A stretch of 18,507 bases of DNA from Bdellovibrionota bacterium (GTDB taxonomy: Bacteria > Bdellovibrionota > Bacteriovoracia > Bacteriovoracales > Bacteriovoracaceae): assembly GCA_030836365.1 (NCBI GenBank), contig JAURQB010000078.1, positions 1 through 18,507 on the forward strand, in the 5' to 3' direction. A program made the position numbers and the translations under genes. Position 1 is the stretch's first letter, and every line of letters starts with the position of its first letter. The notes below the pieces were generated by a model, which saw only the letters and a program-made list of their open reading frames with translations, did not search any database and was not told the DNA's origin. Shown piece by piece: positions 7,136 through 14,412 of this stretch.

Positions 7136-7164
7136 TTGATATTTGACATGTAGCAAGGTATGTT
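7136..7164 (+). promoter_or_regulatory. Candidate promoter of the ubiE-menFDAC operon
   Basis: TTGATA (7136-7141) is followed after 17 bases by TATGTT (7159-7164), matching sigma70 -35 and -10 consensus in 5/6 and 4/6 positions. The implied transcript start is about 34 bases before the ubiE start codon. An overlapping TTGACA at 7143-7148 has no good -10 partner at normal spacing. The assignment is tentative. Confidence 0.4.
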
Positions 7165-7204
7165 TCAAGTCACAATTTAACAATCTCTTACATTTGGAAG
7201 ATTT

Positions 7205-7918
7205 ATGGCCGAAATAGTTACTCCAGAAAACAAAACTGAAAGCTATCGAATTTTTGATAAAATCGCTAAAACATACGATTTTCTCAACATTATTTTGTCT
7301 TTAGGAATCGACAGACTTTGGAGAAGAAAGATAATTAAACTTATTGGGAACTCTCCAAGAAGTAATGTCCTTGACCTGGCCACAGGAACAGCTGATATGG
7401 CCATCCTACTTGGCAAAACTGAAAACATTTCAAATGTACTTGGACTAGATATGTCCAAAGAAATGATATCAATTGGAAAAGAAAAAGTCTTAAAACAAAG
7501 TCTCGATAGAAAGGTAAAATTAGATATCGGAAACGGAATGGATCTCCCAGTTGAGAGCAGTTCAAAAGATCTCGTCACCATCACTTTCGGGATTAGAAAC
7601 TTTGGCGATTTCAAAAAAGGTCTAAGAGAGATGCACCGGGTTTTAGTACCGAAAGGCCAGTGCGTAATAATGGAGTTCTCCTTACCTAAAAACATTCTAA
7701 TACGTTCAGTCTACCTTTTTTACTTTAGAAACTTTCTTCCCTTTATTGGTAATATAATCTCCAAAGATAAGATGGCCTACAGTTACCTCAATGAAACTGT
7801 TGAAAAGTTTCCATACGGAAAAGAGTTTTCTGATGAAATGATCAACGCTGGTTTCAGTGAAGTTGCTATCCATCCCCTGACTTTTGGAATTGCATCAATT
7901 TATGTAGCAAAGAAATAA
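7205..7918 (+). CDS. ubiE: Demethylmenaquinone methyltransferase (UbiE/MenG)
   Basis: The 237-residue protein is a SAM-dependent C-methyltransferase that performs the last menaquinone step, methylating demethylmenaquinone. Motifs are the family N-terminus RIFDKIAKTYDFLN, SAM motif I VLDLATGTAD (55-64), the acidic residue D82 in GLDMSKEMI, the family signature TITFGIRNFGD (125-135), and MEFSLPK after it. Length is normal for UbiE. A GGAAG ribosome site sits five bases before the ATG. In an organism with ubiquinone the enzyme also methylates that quinone. Here every neighbouring gene is a menaquinone gene and no ubi gene is seen, so menG would be an equally good symbol. It heads the operon; menF starts three bases after its stop. 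Confidence 0.93.
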   Translation: MAEIVTPENKTESYRIFDKIAKTYDFLNIILSLGIDRLWRRKIIKLIGNSPRSNVLDLATGTADMAILLGKTENISNVLGLDMSKEMISIGKEKVLKQSLDRKVKLDIGNGMDLPVESSSKDLVTITFGIRNFGDFKKGLREMHRVLVPKGQCVIMEFSLPKNILIRSVYLFYFRNFLPFIGNIISKDKMAYSYLNETVEKFPYGKEFSDEMINAGFSEVAIHPLTFGIASIYVAKK

Positions 7919-7921
7919 AAG

Positions 7922-9199
7922 ATGAATTTGATTGAACTAAGAAGCCATGCACTCGAAGAAGTTGAAGCCGCCTATACGGCGAAGAAACCATTTGTTTCAA
8001 TCAAGACAGAAATAATCGATCTATTTCAACACCTAAAATATCTTCAGAGCGGCCCCATTTGTTTTATCAAAGAAAAAGATAGTGATCTTCAATTCCTAGC
8101 ACACGGTGCTTATCAGGTATTTGATGGTTTAGAGTCCACAAAATTTTCGGCGCATGAATATATCTTTGGAGCTGAAAAATTCCCTCATCAGTTCGGTGAG
8201 TTTAACAATGGTTACTTTTTTCGCCCTATCATTTTATATAAAAAGGATAATGCCGGTCACGAAACTGAAGTAAAAATATTCCTAGACTATGAAGCGATAC
8301 CGAACAAAAAAACTCTCAGCAAGTTTATCATCTATATATCTGAGCTCTTAACATTCACTAATGAACTAAGCGGTACGATGCCAAAACGATCTCAAATAGT
8401 TGAGGTTCCTGAAATAGATGACTGGAAATCGAAGGTCACAAAAGTAACAAGCAGTATTACTGATAAACAAAAAATCGTTCTCAGTAGGCAAAAAATAATT
8501 TCTTACAAAAGTGCTGTATCCGAAGCATCATTAATTGATAATATTCCAATGAAGGGTGGGCAGTATTTATTTTTTCTAAAACCCTCTACAGGAAATTTTT
8601 TCATCAGTATTTCTCCTGAAAAACTTTTCTCTCTGCGGGGAAATCAAGTGTCAGTTGACTGCATCGCAGGAACCAGGTCGAGAGGAAGCACAAAAAATGA
8701 GGATTCTCTTCTAGAAAAAGAATTAATTAACTCTGAAAAAGAGCGTGCAGAGCACCTATTTGTGGCAAATTTTCTCGAAGAAAAAATGAATAAATTTTGT
8801 TCAAAATTAACGATGACCAAAGCATTCGATATTCTTAAGTTAAGTAAAGTTCAACACCTCAATAGTGAGTTTGTCGGTGAGCTAAAAGATGGGAAAAGCT
8901 ACTTAAACATAGTGAAAGAGATATACCCAACACCTGCAGTTGCGGGGACACCATCAAAGTACGCGATTACAAATATAAAAGAAATTGAAAAAGTTGGCCG
9001 TGATTTTTATGCAGGGGCATGTGGTTATATCACTCATCAAAAAGCAGAACTTCTCGTCGGCATTCGCTCTATACAGGTAAAAGGCGATAAAGTTTATGTG
9101 TATGGTGGAGCAGGTATTGTAAACGGATCAGATTATCAAAAAGAATGGCTGGAAACTGAACAAAAAATGAAAAACTTCTCATTTCTTTGGGAGGAGTAA
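7922..9199 (+). CDS. menF: Isochorismate synthase
   Basis: This 425-residue chorismate-utilising enzyme converts chorismate to isochorismate, the committed step toward menaquinone. The C-terminal catalytic half carries the family motifs: KIVLSRQ (184-190, with the lysine that acts as general base in characterised MenF), SPEKLF (231-236), GTRSRG (250-255), EKERAEH (272-278), PTPAVAGTP (336-344), FYAGACGY and AGAGIVNGSDYQKEWLETE. The N-terminal half is divergent, as is usual. A salicylate- or siderophore-type isochorismate synthase is an alternative by sequence alone, but its place between ubiE and menD settles the role. The start ATG has no clear ribosome site and follows ubiE by three bases, suggesting coupled translation. 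The stop TAA overlaps the menD ATG by one base. Confidence 0.92.
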   Translation: MNLIELRSHALEEVEAAYTAKKPFVSIKTEIIDLFQHLKYLQSGPICFIKEKDSDLQFLAHGAYQVFDGLESTKFSAHEYIFGAEKFPHQFGEFNNGYFFRPIILYKKDNAGHETEVKIFLDYEAIPNKKTLSKFIIYISELLTFTNELSGTMPKRSQIVEVPEIDDWKSKVTKVTSSITDKQKIVLSRQKIISYKSAVSEASLIDNIPMKGGQYLFFLKPSTGNFFISISPEKLFSLRGNQVSVDCIAGTRSRGSTKNEDSLLEKELINSEKERAEHLFVANFLEEKMNKFCSKLTMTKAFDILKLSKVQHLNSEFVGELKDGKSYLNIVKEIYPTPAVAGTPSKYAITNIKEIEKVGRDFYAGACGYITHQKAELLVGIRSIQVKGDKVYVYGGAGIVNGSDYQKEWLETEQKMKNFSFLWEE

Positions 9200-10857
9200 T
9201 GGCCAATAACATTAATCAAATTTACGCGTTTTCTGTAGTAGACCAACTCTTGAAGTTTGGCATCAATAAATATTACGTAAGCCCAGGGCTAAGAAATGCT
9301 CCTATCATATCCGCTTTAACTAAATTTAAAGGACTGGAAGTCATTACCGACGTTGACGAGCGATCTGCAAGCTATCGTGCACTAGGAAGAACAAAGGCAA
9401 GCGGAGTTCCAACTGTGCTCGTTTGTACTTCTGGAACGGCCCATCTAAACTATGCACCGGCCATCGCAGAAGCAGCGAAAACAAATGCACCGATAATTGT
9501 TATTTCTGCAGATAGGCCATCTGAAATGGTTGGCATGAATACAAACCAAACACTCAACCAGTTATCTTCTTATGAAGGCTTAGGCGTTTCCACTCACCGA
9601 ATAGAGACGCCTAACAATGAAATGCCTTTATTTGAAACAATTAAAAATTTCAGTTTTTATATTTATGAGCAATGCTTTTTTAAAAGTATGCCTGCCCATA
9701 TCAATCTTCCTTTTAGAGGCCAACTTGATGATGGACATGAAAAAATTGATGAGAAGGCACATGATGACTTTAATCAACTAATCAAACTTAAGTTTCCCCT
9801 CTATCAACAAATTGATCATTTCATTAAGCGTGACGTAGAAAGACCTTTGGTGCTCATTGGCGATATAAAAAAAACATTTGCGCAGGAACTTTTAACAATA
9901 CTTAAGAAAAAAAAATATCCTCATATTTGCGACATTACCTCAGGATTAAAACTTTCAACAGGAATTAAAGAAAATAGCCTACCGTCAATTGACCACCCTG
10001 AAATAGAAAATTTTATAGATGATTACGCTCCGACCTCAATTATTCAAATTGGCGAGAGATTTATTTCAAAAAAGTATGACACCGTTTTTAGTGAAAAAAA
10101 AATACCATGGTATTTATTCAACCAAATGCCAAAAAATGTTCCAAATTCAAATCCTACGTTCCTGCTAAATAAAAATATAACGGAGATTTTTGAATCTCTT
10201 CCAGTATTTAAATCGCTGGATCTAAATAACGTCAAAACAGTAAACGATAAGAAAAGAGAACTTATTGAAACAAGTGAAGAATTAACCTTACCATTAGTTA
10301 GCAAACGAATACTGGATAATAGCACTGAACAGCAAGACATATTTATCGGTAATTCAAGTGCAATTAGATCTTTTGATTATTATATTAACATTTACTCAAC
10401 AGGCCCTTATCTTAATATCCATACGAACCGAGGCGTCAGCGGAATTGAAGGTAACATCGCCACAATAACCGGCATCTGCGAAACCGAAAATATAAACTCA
10501 TTAACCGCAGTACTTGGAGATATTTCTTTTTTACATGATTTAACATCATTAAAAGGGTTAACCTCTATAAAAAAGCCAATTAAAATATTTGTTATCAATG
10601 ATCATAAAGGCGGTATTTTTGGTCTCCTTCCACTAGAATTAAATCATGAATCAAAGGAAATGATGGCAACAACTCATGAATATGATTTCAAACATGCGTG
10701 CTTACAGTTTGGTGTTGATTATGAGTTGATAGAATCAAAAAGAGAGTTTGAGCTCAGTCTGAGTGAAAATATAAATCGGCCAAAGGTTTATGAAATAAAC
10801 ATCAAATCTGCTGCAAATTTCAATCTTTATCAAAAACTAAAAACAATGGAATACTAA
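9199..10857 (+). CDS. menD: 2-succinyl-5-enolpyruvyl-6-hydroxy-3-cyclohexene-1-carboxylate synthase (SEPHCHC synthase)
   Basis: This 552-residue thiamine-diphosphate enzyme adds the succinic semialdehyde unit derived from 2-oxoglutarate to isochorismate. I see the cofactor-activating glutamate E54 in DERSA, CTSGTAHLNYAPAIAEA and ISADRPSEM in the Pyr domain, and in the PP domain TNRGVSGIEG (409-418) plus the ThDP/metal motif running from GD (440-441) to N467 in INDHKGGIFGLLP. The active-site loop usually written SPGSRNAP reads SPGLRNAP (28-35), with leucine in place of a normally conserved serine. The reading frame extends 12 bases further upstream to a TTG, but a strong ribosome site (GGGAGGAG, 9189-9196) is spaced for ATG 9199, which is my start. 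Its A is the last base of the menF stop. Confidence 0.93.
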   Translation: MANNINQIYAFSVVDQLLKFGINKYYVSPGLRNAPIISALTKFKGLEVITDVDERSASYRALGRTKASGVPTVLVCTSGTAHLNYAPAIAEAAKTNAPIIVISADRPSEMVGMNTNQTLNQLSSYEGLGVSTHRIETPNNEMPLFETIKNFSFYIYEQCFFKSMPAHINLPFRGQLDDGHEKIDEKAHDDFNQLIKLKFPLYQQIDHFIKRDVERPLVLIGDIKKTFAQELLTILKKKKYPHICDITSGLKLSTGIKENSLPSIDHPEIENFIDDYAPTSIIQIGERFISKKYDTVFSEKKIPWYLFNQMPKNVPNSNPTFLLNKNITEIFESLPVFKSLDLNNVKTVNDKKRELIETSEELTLPLVSKRILDNSTEQQDIFIGNSSAIRSFDYYINIYSTGPYLNIHTNRGVSGIEGNIATITGICETENINSLTAVLGDISFLHDLTSLKGLTSIKKPIKIFVINDHKGGIFGLLPLELNHESKEMMATTHEYDFKHACLQFGVDYELIESKREFELSLSENINRPKVYEINIKSAANFNLYQKLKTMEY

Positions 10858-10885
10858 CCACATCGTTAAATTAAAAAGTACCAGG

Positions 10886-11767
10886 ATGAACACACGTCAT
10901 AAAATAAAAAACTTAATTATTTCCACAAGACCAAAAACATTACTAGTAGGAGCGGCACCAGTAATACTAGGAGGTGCATATGCTCTTCATGAGTCTACTA
11001 ATTTTTCACTATTAATCTTTTTTCTCACACTTGTTTGTGCTCTACTTCTTCAAATGGGAACCAATCTCGTCAATGAATACTTTGACTTTAATACAGGAGT
11101 TGACACAACAGAGCGAATTGGCCCAAAAAGATCTCTTCTTAGTGGAGAACTCGCACCAAGGGACCTTAAAATATTTTTTACCGTCTGTTTTTCTCTTAGT
11201 TTTTTACTAGGAATCTACCTGATGTACGTTGGGGGAGCACCAATTATCATCGTAGGGGTATTATCTATCCTTATCGCGTATTGCTACACGGGAGGCCCTT
11301 TACCACTCTCTCATTATTACCTAGGAGAGGTGCTTGCATTTATCTTCTTTGGGCCGGTTGCGGTCATCGGGACATATTACCTACAAGAGGGAGTAACATC
11401 TACACCTGTTATCCTTTCCAGTTTTGTACCAGGCTTTATTTCTGCCGCTCTCATGTCTTTAAATAATTTAAGGGACATTAAAACAGATAAGAAAACATCA
11501 AAAAGAACGATCGCCATCTTTATTGGCGAACAGAAAGCACGTTATTTAACCTTAATTTTAGGACTATGCCCTCTCTTAATTTCGATCGCTATCATTAAAA
11601 ACCTTTTGGCAGCAACATTGCTTCTGCCCCCTATTCTGTTTATCCCATTATGGAAAAAAATATTAAATGAAAATGAGATGACTGAACTAAACACTGGAAT
11701 TGCAATGTTTGGAAAATACAACATTTTATACTGTTTGCTTCTTTCTCTTCAGGTGATAATTAAGTAA
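10886..11767 (+). CDS. menA: 1,4-dihydroxy-2-naphthoate polyprenyltransferase
   Basis: This 293-residue integral membrane protein of the UbiA superfamily attaches the polyprenyl tail to dihydroxynaphthoate. It has about eight or nine hydrophobic segments. The first substrate-binding motif is N63xxxD67xxxxxD73 in NEYFDFNTGVD; the second is D197xxxD201 in NNLRDIKTDKKTSKRTIA. The N-terminal STRPKTLLVGAAPVILGGA is typical of MenA. Length is normal. The gene follows menD by 28 bases and precedes menC by two, and the only purine-rich motif (CCAGG) lies right against the ATG, so the ribosome site is poor. It works directly after the MenB product is hydrolysed and before UbiE. The prenyl donor probably comes from the synthase encoded at 6088-7068. 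Confidence 0.93.
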   Translation: MNTRHKIKNLIISTRPKTLLVGAAPVILGGAYALHESTNFSLLIFFLTLVCALLLQMGTNLVNEYFDFNTGVDTTERIGPKRSLLSGELAPRDLKIFFTVCFSLSFLLGIYLMYVGGAPIIIVGVLSILIAYCYTGGPLPLSHYYLGEVLAFIFFGPVAVIGTYYLQEGVTSTPVILSSFVPGFISAALMSLNNLRDIKTDKKTSKRTIAIFIGEQKARYLTLILGLCPLLISIAIIKNLLAATLLLPPILFIPLWKKILNENEMTELNTGIAMFGKYNILYCLLLSLQVIIK

Positions 11768-11769
11768 AT

Positions 11770-12705
11770 ATGATGATCATAACAAAAAAGGTAATTAAAG
11801 AATTTATTTCACCAATACAAATTGGCCATCAATTACTTACTCATCGCTCTTTATATCTCATCGAAAACAAAAACAAAGTTATCAGTGAGCTCTCTCCACT
11901 TGAAGGGCTGCACCCAGAGTCTTTAGAGGAATCTAAAAACCAACTACAAAAAATCCTCTCTTCTTTTGATATAAATCACATCATAAATAATTTTCAAAAC
12001 GGACTTTTTGATCCATCTAAAATTTTTTTTAATTTAATCAGTTTAGAAAAATCTACCAATTTATACTCGTCAGTTATATTTTGTCTTGAAGCTGCTATTT
12101 TAAATTTAGTATTTCCCCAAGAGCATAAAAAAATTCCTTATTGTTTTCTGGATTTTAATCTAGAAAAAACTAACGTCAGTAATGGGGTCATTAAAATTAA
12201 AATTGGCCGTCGTTCATTGGATGAAGATTCAGAAAAGATAAATAAGTATATTCAACAGACAAATTTAATTATTCGATTAGATGGCAACAGAAACATGAAC
12301 GCTAATTCAATGTATGAATTACTTAAGAATAAACCATCAAACAGATTTCAATTTTTGGAAGATCCATTTACAACTGAAAGAGAGGCAGTTCTTTTTTATT
12401 CAAAAATGATAGATGCTCCACCACTCGCTCTAGATGAGAACTTAAACATACTTCTAGACAAAAAGTTTAAAAACAATCCTCTTCGTCATTTTATTAAATT
12501 TGCGATCATTAAGCCTAACCTAAAAGGTGGTATTTCCTCCGCATCAAAAATGGCAAATGAACTTAGAGAGATCGGTATTTCAAGCGTCATCTCGAGTTCA
12601 TTTGAAAGTGAAATCGGTATAAATACGCTAAACAATATTCACTCCATTATTCCTGACACTTTTGCTAATAACCCTGGACTAGATACCCTAAAATATTTCA
12701 AATAA
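11770..12705 (+). CDS. menC: o-Succinylbenzoate synthase
   Basis: The 311-residue protein is a divergent enolase-superfamily dehydratase that makes o-succinylbenzoate from SHCHC. The catalytic set is complete: K142 and K144 in IKIKIG, metal ligands D171 (RLDGNRN), E197 (FLEDPF) and D222 (LALDENL), and K248 in IIKPNLKGG. SSSFESEIG near the C-terminus is also family-like. The N-terminal capping domain (1-about 115) is rich in Asn and Lys and poorly conserved. Without the menA neighbour the divergence would make a dipeptide epimerase possible, but context favours MenC. Two ATGs are adjacent at the start (11770, 11773), and a GGTGA lies within the menA tail. It is the last gene of this operon; a weak hairpin follows. 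Confidence 0.9.
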   Translation: MMIITKKVIKEFISPIQIGHQLLTHRSLYLIENKNKVISELSPLEGLHPESLEESKNQLQKILSSFDINHIINNFQNGLFDPSKIFFNLISLEKSTNLYSSVIFCLEAAILNLVFPQEHKKIPYCFLDFNLEKTNVSNGVIKIKIGRRSLDEDSEKINKYIQQTNLIIRLDGNRNMNANSMYELLKNKPSNRFQFLEDPFTTEREAVLFYSKMIDAPPLALDENLNILLDKKFKNNPLRHFIKFAIIKPNLKGGISSASKMANELREIGISSVISSSFESEIGINTLNNIHSIIPDTFANNPGLDTLKYFK

Positions 12706-12716
12706 TTTTTATCTAG

Positions 12717-12740
12717 AAAAACCGATCTCGCCCGGTCTTT
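12717..12740 (+). terminator. Weak candidate terminator after menC
   Basis: AAAACCG and CGGTCTTT form an imperfect short stem (4 G-C-rich pairs, one mismatch, then A-T pairs) around an eight-base loop, followed by ATTTG. It lies in the right place for ending the menaquinone operon, but the stem is short and the U tract is interrupted, so read-through is likely. Confidence 0.3.
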
Positions 12741-12757
12741 ATTTGTAGGTAAAATAA

Positions 12758-12807
12758 TTCATCTTAAAGCATCAAGTTTAAATAATTGAGACAATACTTA
12801 AGATGAA
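12758..12807 (+). repeat. 10-bp perfect inverted repeat embracing the lipoprotein start codon
   Basis: TTCATCTTAA (12758-12767) is the exact reverse complement of TTAAGATGAA (12798-12807), with 30 bases between. The right arm contains the start codon ATG 12803-12805 and the only purine-rich bases before it. In RNA the arms could pair and hide the start; in DNA they could be an operator. Only two of ten pairs are G-C. Confidence 0.4.
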
Positions 12808-13489
12808 AAAAATACTACTACTGACAAGTCTTACAATATTAACTTCATGCGGAGGGGACTGGTACTTAGAAACAGCGCCAAAGCAAAGCACTTATATTGA
12901 GGAGCCTAAAAGCGGCTCTTTATCGGGAGCTCTATCTTCAACTAGTGAAACTGTTCAAATTGTAGGAGAACCTGATGTCTTTGAGACAAAGGGACAAGGC
13001 CTTAATTTAGGACTGACCTATCAAAGCACATTAATTCATCAAAAATTCCAATATTATCAAAATACTTACGATGAAATAAACTATACCTATTCCGTAAATG
13101 GCGGTTCTCTTCAAAAAGCAGAAATTAATTTGGAAACAGCAGGATTTAGTTATTTACTTGGAATGAGAATCGGAAACTTCGTACCACGGGTTGGACTTCG
13201 CTCAGAAAATCAAACCGTCAACACAAAAGTAGACGGAGTGCTACAAGACACTCCTGAAAAAACAGGCCAACTATTTTTAGGCTATGGATTAGAGTTTAGG
13301 TTGCCGGTTACTCAATCCATTGAGGTTTTTGGAAGTTGGGATAGATCCCTTAAAGTAAGTAAAGACCCTAATTTTAGAATAAGAAATGATGAAATTGCAG
13401 TTGGGTTTAACTATAATCCATTTGCCAATAGTGGCGGAACAAAAGTAAGGCCAAACGAAAGTATTCTCCCTTATTGGCGTTTATATTAA
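12803..13489 (+). CDS. Lipoprotein with a beta-rich, outer-membrane-protein-like body
   Basis: The 228-residue precursor begins MKKILLLTSLTILTSCGG, a lipoprotein signal peptide with lipobox LTSC and lipidated Cys16. Residue +2 is glycine, not aspartate, so outer-membrane sorting is expected. A low-complexity Ser/Glu-rich linker (about 25-55) is followed by alternating polar/aromatic stretches such as NLGLTYQSTLIHQKFQYY, FSYLLGMRIGNFVPRVGLRS and GQLFLGYGLEFRLPV that read like amphipathic beta strands, suggesting a small barrel or surface beta domain. I do not recognise a family and no catalytic motif is visible. There is no strong ribosome site, and the start codon lies in an inverted repeat. 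It separates the two menaquinone blocks and has no obvious part in quinone synthesis. A strong hairpin follows seven bases after the stop. Confidence 0.75.
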   Translation: MKKILLLTSLTILTSCGGDWYLETAPKQSTYIEEPKSGSLSGALSSTSETVQIVGEPDVFETKGQGLNLGLTYQSTLIHQKFQYYQNTYDEINYTYSVNGGSLQKAEINLETAGFSYLLGMRIGNFVPRVGLRSENQTVNTKVDGVLQDTPEKTGQLFLGYGLEFRLPVTQSIEVFGSWDRSLKVSKDPNFRIRNDEIAVGFNYNPFANSGGTKVRPNESILPYWRLY

Positions 13490-13516
13490 AAAAAAGCCCC
13501 GCATCTTTAGCGGGGC
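13487..13516 (-). terminator. Strong bidirectional intrinsic terminator between convergent genes
   Basis: GCCCCGC (13496-13502) and GCGGGGC (13510-13516) form a perfect 7-bp all-G-C stem with a seven-base loop. On the minus strand it is followed by at least eight T residues, an ideal terminator for the secreted-protein gene ending at 13541. On the plus strand it follows the lipoprotein stop, with an A run before it but only a broken U tract after it, so it should work less well in that direction. Confidence 0.9.
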
Positions 13517-13540
13517 CCTAAGAATATATTTTAATTTGGG

Positions 13541-14227
13541 TTATTTAATCAAACCATTTCCAGTTACATGAAAAACTTTAGAAGATTGGCTCTCTGTTAC
13601 GATCGTTTTTGCTGCCCAACTTAACTTAAGAGAGAGACCCGCAACAGGGTTTGCAAGCGTGCCATGGTTTGTAATAGAAACTACTTCTGTTGAAGCGGAA
13701 AACTCGAAACCCCAAGCAACAAATAGCTCTGTCGCACTAACGAAGACACCAGTTAGGTATTTTCCTTTACCATCATAAGACCCACCGTATTGAAAATGCA
13801 CAGTAAATGTGAAGCTAATGACTTCCATGCCGTATATATTTTCGTAGACAACCTTGTAAGATCTAGATTTTGGCATTTGCCAATTTTCCATCATCGATAA
13901 AGTTAAATCAAAATCATTCACTTCGTTTTCTAGTTTCGGCAGTACGTGAGTAACAGGAAGCTCTGAAGAGAGAACTGGTTTACCTGCTTCGATGATAGGA
14001 TAAATCTTTTTTCCTAAAGCAATAAGTGAGTCAACAACACCAATTACTTGGCCAATTTCAGAAACAACGTTTTTGTCAAAATAATCGATTGATACTGAAT
14101 CCAAGTCGGAAGGAGTTTCTACTTCAGTAATTTTAACAGAAGAAATTGTTAAATCTTCAAGGCTTGCATCTGAATAAGCAAGAGAAGACATAGTGAGTAA
14201 AAGGGAAAAAACTAAGGACTTAAACAT
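13541..14227 (-). CDS. Secreted protein of unknown function
   Basis: From ATG 14227-14225 the precursor has 228 residues. A strong GGAGG sits five bases before that codon, and it overlaps a longer-frame ATG at 14239, which I therefore reject. The N-terminus MFKSLVFSLLLTMSSLAYSDA is a type I signal peptide with probable cleavage after AYS. The mature part has no cysteine. A helical region around 55-100 (VIGVVDSLIALGKKIYPII) precedes a beta-rich region with IYGMEVISFTFTVHFQYGGS and KYLTGVFVSATELFVAWGFEF. I do not recognise a family. The product should be periplasmic, outer-membrane associated or exported. The gene stands alone, divergent from lexA, with three palindromes in its promoter region and a strong terminator after it, which suggests an independently regulated, well-expressed gene. 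Confidence 0.75.
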   Translation of the reverse strand: MFKSLVFSLLLTMSSLAYSDASLEDLTISSVKITEVETPSDLDSVSIDYFDKNVVSEIGQVIGVVDSLIALGKKIYPIIEAGKPVLSSELPVTHVLPKLENEVNDFDLTLSMMENWQMPKSRSYKVVYENIYGMEVISFTFTVHFQYGGSYDGKGKYLTGVFVSATELFVAWGFEFSASTEVVSITNHGTLANPVAGLSLKLSWAAKTIVTESQSSKVFHVTGNGLIK

Positions 14228-14248
14228 AGGAACCTCCATTTTTTGATT

Positions 14249-14287
14249 GGTTGGCCCAACCTATTACGTGTAAAATTTACCTGTCAA
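14249..14287 (-). promoter_or_regulatory. Promoter region of the secreted-protein gene with three palindromes
   Basis: On the minus strand a perfect -35 TTGACA (14287-14282) is followed after 15 bases by a poor -10 TAATAG (14266-14261). Overlapping or adjacent are GTAAAATTTAC (14270-14280, perfect palindrome), TTACGTGTAA (14264-14273, TTAC-N2-GTAA) and GGTTGGCCCAACC (14249-14261, perfect palindrome around one C). The packing suggests operator sites for a regulator. Confidence 0.45.
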
Positions 14288-14380
14288 TCAGATAAAAAAT
14301 TCACGACTTAATTAATATGATTTCAGTGAGTTATACATCAGGCAAAACCATAAAGATAGTAATATTTACACACTGTTAGG

Positions 14381-14409
14381 TTGACTTACGCTAAAGTTAC
14401 GCATAAACT
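14381..14409 (+). promoter_or_regulatory. Candidate lexA promoter containing a TTACGC direct repeat
   Basis: TTGACT (14381-14386) and TAAACT (14404-14409) are 17 bases apart and match sigma70 consensus in 5/6 and 4/6 positions. Two TTACGC copies (14386-14391 and 14397-14402) lie in the spacer, 11 bases apart, on the same helix face. The second is part of TTACGCATAA, which is one base away from the TTAC-N3-GTAA LexA box reported for Bdellovibrio. A transcript from here would begin at or very near the lexA ATGs. Confidence 0.45.
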
Positions 14410-14412
14410 ATA

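Noticed and set aside
7243..7695. 150-aa minus-strand frame opposite ubiE
   Set aside because: The plus strand encodes intact UbiE motifs through the whole interval; the antisense frame has protein composition typical of shadow frames.
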